DNA of 30,526 nt from an uncultured Bacilli bacterium (GTDB lineage Bacteria; Bacillota_I; Bacilli_A; RF39; UBA660), in the NCBI GenBank assembly GCA_934101495.1, contig CAKORG010000011.1:1-30526 (forward strand). The letters are read 5' to 3'. Both the position numbers and the translations under genes were made by a program. The notes under the pieces were generated by a model. That model saw only the letters and a list, made by a program, of their open reading frames with translations. It made no database searches and was not told the DNA's origin. Each line of letters starts with the position of its first letter. Position 1 is the stretch's first letter. Shown piece after piece: positions 1-6,668 of the stretch.

Positions 1-260
1 GCTGTTAGTTTTGCACTTGCATATGTATTTCCAGTTATGTTGCCTGCTCCACTTGCAAATGATGTTTGGTCTAAAGAAAGGTTTATAGCGGAGCCTGTTT
101 CAAATGTAAAGGTATCAACTGTATTTGCATTTATCTTAACATCAGTTTGTGAACCTTCACCAGTTTGTGCTTGAAAGTAAGCATATGTTGCTGTTATCAC
201 TGTTAATGCCAGTGCAACTAAAGCTACTACACTTATTATTTTTGCCTTTTGATTTTCCAT
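1..260 (-). CDS. SipW-type/TasA-like surface protein, N-terminal part (partial)
   Basis: Partial gene; the rest lies beyond the left edge. The 86 visible codons encode a SipW-type signal (MENQKAKII, a hydrophobic run, then ATYAYFQAQ) and the start of the TasA-like domain, nearly identical to the proteins starting at 2396, 4473 and 27081. The ATG at 258-260 is preceded by a near-perfect Shine-Dalgarno (AAGGAGGT, minus strand, 266-273), which fixes the start. It begins only 21 bp after the stop of the Hint-domain paralogue and has no obvious promoter, so it is probably co-transcribed with it. By family knowledge SipW-type signals direct export and dedicated signal peptidase processing of fibre proteins. 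The head domain cannot be seen. Confidence 0.85.
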   Translation of the reverse strand, partial: MENQKAKIISVVALVALALTVITATYAYFQAQTGEGSQTDVKINANTVDTFTFETGSAINLSLDQTSFASGAGNITGNTYASAKLT

Positions 261-281
261 GTATTACCTCCTTGATTTGTT

Positions 282-2396
282 TTATAACTTTATGTTTTTA
301 CTTCTCCTGTTTCCCGAAAGCATTCCATTAGCAAAGTAATTATTGTATTTTTCTGTAAATAATGTGCAATGGTTAATTTCTTCTTCAACATGTTCATGTT
401 TAATTAATTCAACTTTTTCGTTATCTATATTTATGCCATGTTCTCCGATTTTCCACTCTTCCATATACATAAATTTTCGATTTTCAATATTAAAGAATCT
501 ATGTCTATGTACTGTAGTTATTATTGTTCCGTCAGAAAAATACCAATTATCATAACAAGTATGCTTTTTGTTCATTTCTCCATCACATTCAATAACTGTA
601 TCTGTATCTAACTCTAGTGTTACAGGGTTAATGCATATTACTTTATCTCCGACTTTGATATCTTTTAATTTCTTACGTCTTCTTTTCTTTTTACCATTTT
701 CATCTACTTCTTCAACATCTATCAAAGTATCTGGGGTAAGACAAGTTAGATCAGTAAATCTAAAAAACAACGGTAAGTCATCAACAGATACATTGCAAAT
801 TTCAGCAATTTCTTTTATATCGTTTTGAATCAAATTGTAACTATAAACATATTTTCCGCGTGTTGGTGCTAGATTCCTATAGCAAGATAGCCACAAAACC
901 TTTGGATAAATATTCTTTTCATAGTAAACTATACTATTTTTATATTCATCAGTTTTTAGTGGTTCATAATCTCCTTTTACTCCCATGGCAATAAGTGTTT
1001 CGCGATTATATAAATATTCTTTTCCAATTGATTTACCGTCGTATGTTCCAAAAACAAAACCATTCGTATAGTCACTATTTATCCATTTTCCCCAATTCAT
1101 TCCTTCCTCAGCTTGAATTTCTACATCATTTAAGTAAAATGAAAATGTATTAAAATTTATCGATATGCTTTTTATAAAAACATTTGAGTACTTATTATTA
1201 TCATCAATGATTTTTACAAATATTTTGTATGCACTATGGTTATTCAAATTATCAAAAGTATATGAATTACTTGTTGATTCTATAAATGTATTTCCGCCAT
1301 CTATTGAATAGTAGTATTTTGATATGTTATTTGTTCCTTTGGTTGCAGTTACTACCGCAGTTATTGAATCTGATGTTGTGCTTGTTTCTATCTTATTTAT
1401 CACTGGATATACATAATTATCTGAGTAATAATTATACTCATATGTATTTGATTTTAATTTCTTTTTATCTACTACATATGCTGATACTTTGTAATCTTTT
1501 GATGAATTTAAATTAGTAAAAGTATGTGAACTTGATGTGCTTTCAACATATGTTAAAATTCTAGCTGCTAGTTTATTACTTAGTCTTTGTACTATACTTG
1601 TATTGTTGTCTAACATTGCTATGCCATTTGTTTCTTCAATAGCATAATAATATTTATCTATTTCATTGCTTCCTTGTTCGACATTTAAGTTAACTGTTAA
1701 ATTTGTTCCACTTTTTGTGGCACTAAGTGTATTTATTGTATTTGGTGTATAATTTTCAAATGAATCTTTTGATATTAGTACTTGGCCTGAAAATGACTTA
1801 CCCGCATTCTTACTTTGATCTGCATTATAATTTACAAATGTTGCTGTTATATTCCATGTATCTGTTTTTGTACTAGTTGTGGTTATTTCTCTATTACTTA
1901 AAAGTGTTATTAATCCTGTTTTAGTTGTTATGTCGAATCCAGATATTGATGCACCTTTGCCATCTGTTACTGTTTTATATTCAAGGCCACTTATACTTGT
2001 TATTTCATTATTACTTGCATCTTTTATCTTAAGTAATATTTCTGGATAACTAGAATTTCTTGTATAACCAAAGTTATTATCTGATATATTTAAATATAAA
2101 TTATAACTATTCGTAGCATTGTTTGTTTTATTATTTGCTGTTAGTTTTGCACTTGCATATGTATTTCCAGTTATGTTGCCTGCTCCACTTGCAAATGATG
2201 TTTGGTCTAAAGATAAGTTTATAGCGGAACCAGTTTCAAATGTAAAGGTATCTACAGTATTTGCATTAATTTTGATATCAGTTTGTGAACCTTCACCAGT
2301 TTGTGCTTGAAAGTATGCAAATGTTGCTGTTATCACTGTTAATGCCAGTGCCACTAATGCTACAATACTTATTATTTTTGTCTTCTTATTTTCCAT
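282..2396 (-). CDS. SipW-type surface protein with C-terminal Hint (intein-like) domain
   Basis: 704 aa. Order: SipW-type signal (1-32, ending TATFAYFQAQ); TasA/camelysin-like beta domain (about 33-210); two Fn3-like repeats (about 222-330 and 331-412), each with a KYYY(S/A)I motif; a linker domain with a GMNWGKWINSDY motif (about 413-550); and a Hint domain (552-704). The Hint domain starts with Cys552 (CLTPDTLI), has the block-B-like TTVHRHRF motif (His630, His632), and ends NYFANGMLSGN with Asn696 followed by eight residues. The residue after the Asn is Arg, so classical splicing with a C, S or T nucleophile is not supported; autocleavage or a bacterial intein-like reaction is possible. 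The start is supported by AAAAGGAGT upstream. It is probably surface-exposed, and the downstream paralogue starts 21 bp after its stop. Confidence 0.85.
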   Translation of the reverse strand: MENKKTKIISIVALVALALTVITATFAYFQAQTGEGSQTDIKINANTVDTFTFETGSAINLSLDQTSFASGAGNITGNTYASAKLTANNKTNNATNSYNLYLNISDNNFGYTRNSSYPEILLKIKDASNNEITSISGLEYKTVTDGKGASISGFDITTKTGLITLLSNREITTTSTKTDTWNITATFVNYNADQSKNAGKSFSGQVLISKDSFENYTPNTINTLSATKSGTNLTVNLNVEQGSNEIDKYYYAIEETNGIAMLDNNTSIVQRLSNKLAARILTYVESTSSSHTFTNLNSSKDYKVSAYVVDKKKLKSNTYEYNYYSDNYVYPVINKIETSTTSDSITAVVTATKGTNNISKYYYSIDGGNTFIESTSNSYTFDNLNNHSAYKIFVKIIDDNNKYSNVFIKSISINFNTFSFYLNDVEIQAEEGMNWGKWINSDYTNGFVFGTYDGKSIGKEYLYNRETLIAMGVKGDYEPLKTDEYKNSIVYYEKNIYPKVLWLSCYRNLAPTRGKYVYSYNLIQNDIKEIAEICNVSVDDLPLFFRFTDLTCLTPDTLIDVEEVDENGKKKRRRKKLKDIKVGDKVICINPVTLELDTDTVIECDGEMNKKHTCYDNWYFSDGTIITTVHRHRFFNIENRKFMYMEEWKIGEHGINIDNEKVELIKHEHVEEEINHCTLFTEKYNNYFANGMLSGNRRSKNIKL

Positions 2397-2455
2397 TTAT
2401 TACTCCTTTTTTATTATTATGTTTATTTCATGTTGAATTATTATTTACACTAAAT

Positions 2456-2484
2456 ATTTTACTACAAATATCTACCTCAGTAAA
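2456..2484 (-). promoter_or_regulatory. Promoter of the Hint-domain surface gene
   Basis: On the minus strand: -35 TTTACT (2479-2484), a 17-bp spacer, and -10 TAAAAT (2456-2461). This leaves a leader of about 50 nt before the ATG at 2396. The same arrangement occurs upstream of the next paralogue (4534-4562). Two copies of a GATATTT-type sequence, 16 bp apart (plus strand 2466-2474 and 2482-2490), overlap the -35 and spacer and could be an operator. Inferred from sequence only. Confidence 0.55.
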
Positions 2485-2589
2485 TATCAAGGTAATATCA
2501 TCACAAAAATTACATAGTCTATGTATAATATTTGCTATATCATAATACCTTTTTTTATTTTTTAAATTCACTACTTATTACCTCGATAA

Positions 2590-4473
2590 TCATTCATCTA
2601 TAATCAACGCAATGATTGTATTATTGGTTAATTCAACAATTATGCTCTTACCATCTTTGTCGACTGAAATGGGGTCTATAAGTTCAAATAAATTTGTAGA
2701 AACATTATACGACAAAGCGCATACACCTTCCAGGTCATCAGTTAGTTCACTCGCTAATAGCGTTACTGAATATTTATTATTACTATTTGGATTTGCAAGA
2801 GACGTATTAGTTACCTTAAAAATATATGGTAAATAAAGTACAGTTCTTCCCTCAAGCATTTCATTTATATCCATTCTGTTATTCTTTATGGCAGTGTCGG
2901 TTATATTTTTATAGTCACCAAACTTAGATAGGTTACCACTATACATAGATTTTATCTTAATCATTGCTTCTTCAGTAATATTACTATAATTATTTAATTC
3001 TTTAAAATTGCTTTCTACAAATGGTTTTACAATCGTTCCATTGGTTGAAGAAGCTAATGGTCTGTCAGTTGGATATATGTAAATACTATCACCATCATTT
3101 ATTGGTTTGGAAAGTAATGAGGTGTCTGAAACATAATATCCCCAGGTATTATATTCACTATTTATCCATTCACTTATAGTCATTCCACTCTTCGCTTTAT
3201 ATTTTGTATCTTCAAATGTAAATGTTATGATATCACTGGTAATAACACTTTTAACATAAACATTTGAATATTTATTATTGCTATCCATGGTTTTGGCAAC
3301 AAATTTATATGTGCCTTTTTTTAATCCAGTAAAAGTATAACTATTATTTGTAGATTCAGCAAAAGTATTTCCTCCATCTATTGAATAGTAGTATTTTGAT
3401 ATATTATTTGTTCCTTTCGTTGCTGTTACTGTTGCTGTTATCGAATTTGATGTAGTACTCGTTTCTACTTTACTTATAACTGGATATACATAATTATCTG
3501 AATAGAAATTATATTCATAAGTGTTTGATTTTATCTTATTTTTATCTATTGCATATGCTGATACTTTATAGTCTTTTGATGAGTTCAAATTAGTAAATGT
3601 ATATGAACTTGATGTACTCTCAACATATGTTAAAGTACTAGCTGCCAACTTATTACTTAATCTTTGTACTTTATTTGCATTGTTATTTAACATTGCTATG
3701 CCATTTGATTCTTCGATGGCATAGTAATACTTATCTATTTCGTTACTTCCCTGTTCGACATTTAAGTTAACTGTTAGATTAGTCCCACTTTTTGTGGCAC
3801 TAAGTGTATTAATCGTATTCGGAGTATAATCATCAAATGAATCTTTTGATATTAGTACTTGTCCAGAAAATGACTTACCGGCATTTTTACTTTGGTCTGC
3901 ATTGTAATTTACAAATGTTGCTGTTATATTCCATGTATCTGTTTTTGTACTTGTTGTGGTTATTTCTCTGTTATTTAATAGTGTTATTAATCCTGTTTTA
4001 GTTGTTATGTCAAATCCAGATATTGATGCACCTTTGCCATCCGTTACTGTTTTATATTCAAGTCCACTTATACTTGATATTTCATTATTACTTGCATCTT
4101 TTATTGTGAGTAATATTTCTGGATAACTTGAGTTTCTCGTATAACCAAAGTTATTATCTGATATATTTAAATACAAATTATAATTATTCGTAGCACTATT
4201 TGTCTTATTATTTGCTGTTAATTTTGCACTTGCATATGTATTTCCAGTTATGTTGCCTTTTCCACTTGCAAATGATGTTTGGTCTAAAGATAAGTTTATA
4301 GCTGAACCTGTTTCAAATGTGAATGTATCAACAGTATTTGCACTTATCTTAATATCTGTTTGTGAACCTTCACCAGTTTGTGCTTGAAAGTATGCATATG
4401 TTGCAGTTACCACTGTAAGTGCTAGTGCCACTAATGCTACGATACTTATTATTTTTGTTTTTTTATTTTCCAT
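2590..4473 (-). CDS. SipW-type/TasA-like surface protein with Fn3-like repeats and an unrecognised head
   Basis: 627 aa. The first ~410 residues match the Hint-domain paralogue almost residue for residue: SipW-type signal ending ATYAYFQAQ, TasA-like domain (33-210) and two Fn3-like repeats (222-410). A GMTISEWINSEYN motif follows, as in the paralogue, so this small domain (about 415-470) is a shared linker. The last ~150 residues are unlike the others: a hydrophilic alpha/beta-looking region with no Cys-Hint, lectin or sorting motif that I recognise. It is likely secreted and surface-exposed. It has its own promoter and leader, a near copy of that of the 2396 gene. The start is supported by AAAAGGAGT upstream of the ATG at 4473. 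Confidence 0.85.
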   Translation of the reverse strand: MENKKTKIISIVALVALALTVVTATYAYFQAQTGEGSQTDIKISANTVDTFTFETGSAINLSLDQTSFASGKGNITGNTYASAKLTANNKTNSATNNYNLYLNISDNNFGYTRNSSYPEILLTIKDASNNEISSISGLEYKTVTDGKGASISGFDITTKTGLITLLNNREITTTSTKTDTWNITATFVNYNADQSKNAGKSFSGQVLISKDSFDDYTPNTINTLSATKSGTNLTVNLNVEQGSNEIDKYYYAIEESNGIAMLNNNANKVQRLSNKLAASTLTYVESTSSSYTFTNLNSSKDYKVSAYAIDKNKIKSNTYEYNFYSDNYVYPVISKVETSTTSNSITATVTATKGTNNISKYYYSIDGGNTFAESTNNSYTFTGLKKGTYKFVAKTMDSNNKYSNVYVKSVITSDIITFTFEDTKYKAKSGMTISEWINSEYNTWGYYVSDTSLLSKPINDGDSIYIYPTDRPLASSTNGTIVKPFVESNFKELNNYSNITEEAMIKIKSMYSGNLSKFGDYKNITDTAIKNNRMDINEMLEGRTVLYLPYIFKVTNTSLANPNSNNKYSVTLLASELTDDLEGVCALSYNVSTNLFELIDPISVDKDGKSIIVELTNNTIIALIIDE

Positions 4474-4533
4474 AGTGTTACTCCTTTTTTATTATTATGT
4501 TTACTTCATGTTGAATTATTATTTATACTAAAT

Positions 4534-4562
4534 ATTTTACTACAAATATCTAGCTCAGTAAA
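4534..4562 (-). promoter_or_regulatory. Promoter of the 2590-4473 surface gene, with direct repeat
   Basis: Minus strand: -35 TTTACT (4557-4562), 17-bp spacer, -10 TAAAAT (4534-4539). The nine-base direct repeat TAGATATTT occurs twice 16 bp apart (minus strand, about 4542-4567), overlapping the promoter. The leader is nearly identical to that of the 2396 gene, so both genes are probably controlled together. Confidence 0.55.
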
Positions 4563-4693
4563 TATCTAAGTAATATTATATTACATAATCCAGTATGCTT
4601 CACTATCACACACTATTTTTACTTTACTATATACTTATTCTAAATCAAAAAAATAACATGTTTACATTTAATTAAAATTTGACAATTACTTTT

Positions 4694-5551
4694 TTATCTT
4701 TTGAAAGTTTTGAAATATACGTCTTTTAATCTATCACTTGAAACATGAGTATAAATACCTGTTGTACTTAAGTTAGCATGTCCAAGTAGTTCTTGTACTG
4801 TTCTAATATCTGCTCCATTATTAAGTAAGTGAGTTGCAAATGTATGTCTAAGTGTGTGAGGTGTAACATGAGTCTTGATAGAAATATGTTTCATAATATT
4901 CTTTACTATATACTCAACTTCTTCTATAGTTAATTTTTCACCCTTTTTATTTGTAAACAAATAGCCTTTTCTACCTTTATTTTTTAGATAATCCTCTAAA
5001 TACTTACTTGCATAGTCACCATAATAAACAATTCTTTCTTTACTTCCTTTACCCATTACTCTAATTGTTTTATTGTTAAAATCAATATCACTTATTTTAA
5101 TATTTACCATTTCTCCAACTCTACAACCTGTTGAATAAAACATCTCAATTAATAATCTTCTTTCTAATCCTTCCTCTGTTTTTGTATCAATAGATTCAAG
5201 TAGTTCTTCTATTTCTGTATAATTCAAATAATTAGGAAGTTTCTTTTCTAACTTAGGATTCTTTACATTTAAAAATATATTACCTTTAACAAATCCTTTT
5301 TCAAGCAAATAATTATAAAATGTTCTAAGAGCACTTATTCTTCTGGATATAGTTGTATTTTTTAAATTACATGTATCTAAGTATTTTAAATATCCTCTTA
5401 TATTGGTATTTTGTATATTTAAATAATCTATTTTATGAGTATTAACATACTTAAAAAAATCAGTTAAGTCTAACTGATAATTTTTAATTGTATATTCTGA
5501 ATAATTCATTTCATCTTTTAAATAATGTAAAAAATTATCTACTTCTTTCAT
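4694..5551 (-). CDS. Tyrosine recombinase, XerC/XerD type
   Basis: 285 aa, typical Xer length. The N-terminal SAM-like core-binding domain is about 1-100 and the catalytic domain 105-285. The full catalytic set is visible: Arg144 (GCRVGEM), Lys168 (GKGSKER), His232 and Arg235 (HTLRH), His258 (LLGHANLSTT) and nucleophile Tyr267 (GIYTHV). It should cut and rejoin DNA at specific sites through a 3'-phosphotyrosine, as XerC/D do at dif. The start overlaps the end of the coiled-coil gene by 17 bp, so it is the last gene of a three-gene operon. It lies in the middle of a family of near-identical surface genes, which raises a locus-specific recombination role. The sequence also fits a housekeeping chromosome-dimer resolvase. 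XerC and XerD cannot be told apart here. Confidence 0.9.
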   Translation of the reverse strand: MKEVDNFLHYLKDEMNYSEYTIKNYQLDLTDFFKYVNTHKIDYLNIQNTNIRGYLKYLDTCNLKNTTISRRISALRTFYNYLLEKGFVKGNIFLNVKNPKLEKKLPNYLNYTEIEELLESIDTKTEEGLERRLLIEMFYSTGCRVGEMVNIKISDIDFNNKTIRVMGKGSKERIVYYGDYASKYLEDYLKNKGRKGYLFTNKKGEKLTIEEVEYIVKNIMKHISIKTHVTPHTLRHTFATHLLNNGADIRTVQELLGHANLSTTGIYTHVSSDRLKDVYFKTFKR

Positions 5552-5906
5552 CTTCCGTTTTTCTTTCTAATAATACTTTTTTTAAAGTGTCAAATTGCTG
5601 TCTTAACTCTGCTAATCTTCTTTCATCATAAACTATATCACTTCTGCAGTCTGTTACTTCTTGGTAATGTATACCTGGAGTATTCATTCTATCCTCACAA
5701 TGTTTAATATCTTCCATGAGTTCTACAATTTCTCTATTAATACTATTTAATTCGTTTCCTATAAGAAATGTAAATTCATAATCTGTAATAGGGTTCATAA
5801 GTGCTACTTCTGCATCGGTTAGATTTTCTGTTTCTTCTAGGTTACTACTTCTATATTCTTGAACTAACATTTGTTGATATTGTTTCTTTTTTTCTTCTAA
5901 AGTCAT
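5535..5906 (-). CDS. Small coiled-coil protein of unknown function
   Basis: 123 aa, very charged, with heptad-like helices throughout (for example around 50-70 and 90-118), no signal peptide and no membrane segment. Not recognised. The ATG overlaps the stop of the preceding TasA-like gene by one base (TAATG), and its 3' end overlaps the Xer recombinase start by 17 bp, so the three genes are translationally linked. A cytoplasmic accessory or scaffold role is possible but purely inferred from context. Confidence 0.75.
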   Translation of the reverse strand: MTLEEKKKQYQQMLVQEYRSSNLEETENLTDAEVALMNPITDYEFTFLIGNELNSINREIVELMEDIKHCEDRMNTPGIHYQEVTDCRSDIVYDERRLAELRQQFDTLKKVLLERKTEDERSR

Positions 5907-6547
5907 TATTCTTCCGCCTTTTCCATACGTATATAACCCTTTAATTCTTTTTCTAAATTATTATTTTGACTTTCACTTAAATTTACATAAGTTACTTTAG
6001 CATCCCACTTTTCAGTTAGTTCTGTTTCAGTTGTTATTTCTCTTTCTTTAACAATATAGAATAATCCAGTTGTGGTTGTAATATCAAAACCTTTTACTGT
6101 TGCACCTTTACCATCAACAACTGTTTTATATTGTAAACCTTCAATATTTTTTACTTCATTTCCATTGTAATCTCGAACTTCTAATATTAATTCTGGTTTT
6201 CTTTCAGTAGTTGAATATGTTAGTGTATTACTTTCAATATTAAGTAGTAAGTTGTATTTTACACTTGCAGCTGAATCTCCTTCACTATGTCTTAAATATA
6301 CACGTGCAAATGTTTCTGATGATAAGTTACCCATTCCTTCTCTGAAATTGTCAGTATCAGGATAAATACTTATAGGGTTACCAGCATCAAAAAGCGTATA
6401 ATTAAGTGTTGCAGTTTGAGCTTCAACTTTAGGTGATAAACGAGCCACCCTAATCATTGTAAAGTAAGAGTATGTTGCTCCGGTTACTATACTGAGTAAT
6501 GCCACAACATATAATGCCATAATAATATTTCTTGTTTTTTTATTCAT
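5906..6547 (-). CDS. Minimal TasA-like protein with SipW-type signal
   Basis: 213 aa: a SipW-type signal (MNKKTRNII, hydrophobic run, then GATYSYFTM) followed by a single TasA/camelysin-like domain and no head. Motifs shared with the large paralogues include NFREGMGNLSSETFARVYL, GLQYKTVVDGKGA, KGFDITTTTGL and WDAKVTYVNLSESQN. It is more diverged than the large paralogues are from one another. By analogy with TasA it could be a secreted fibre subunit, with the long paralogues as decorated versions. The start is supported by AAAGGTGA (6552-6559). It is the first gene of the operon with the coiled-coil and Xer genes. No strong promoter was seen, so transcription may also enter from the upstream surface gene. 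Confidence 0.85.
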   Translation of the reverse strand: MNKKTRNIIMALYVVALLSIVTGATYSYFTMIRVARLSPKVEAQTATLNYTLFDAGNPISIYPDTDNFREGMGNLSSETFARVYLRHSEGDSAASVKYNLLLNIESNTLTYSTTERKPELILEVRDYNGNEVKNIEGLQYKTVVDGKGATVKGFDITTTTGLFYIVKEREITTETELTEKWDAKVTYVNLSESQNNNLEKELKGYIRMEKAEE

Positions 6548-6605
6548 TTTATCACCTTTCTATTTTAATTTTATCATTGCCAACTGCCCTATTGATTTTT
6601 ATCGA

Positions 6606-6654
6606 CGCCTCTGCCTTGCTTGTATTAACCGCAGATGTGGCAGCCTTTTGTTCT
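6606..6654. repeat. Conserved GC-rich non-coding element (copy 1)
   Basis: A 49-bp block downstream of the lectin-head gene, matching 24780-24827 at 42 of 48 positions plus one gap (counted by eye), although both are non-coding and the genome is AT-rich. Most differences are C/T transitions. It contains CTGCC...GGCAG inverted arms and an inner CCGCA/TGTGG pair that becomes CCGCA/TGCGG in copy 2, that is, a wobble-compatible change. It could be a structured 3' UTR, a transcript end or an element of the diversification system. Confidence 0.6.
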
Positions 6655-6668
6655 TGCTACTAAAAATA

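Noticed and set aside
282..743. A splicing intein inside a housekeeping gene
   Set aside because: The Hint domain is at the C-terminus, lacks a C, S or T after the final Asn, and has only eight residues behind it.
4694..6547. Prophage integrase with an integrated phage
   Set aside because: The recombinase has Xer length and motifs, and no phage structural, lysis or replication genes flank it.
6601..6668. Minus-strand peptide shared by the two GC-rich flanks (reading like KAAxSAV...AEA)
   Set aside because: The frame lacks a start with a ribosome binding site, follows stop codons in copy 1, and the block carries indels. RNA or DNA structure explains the conservation better.
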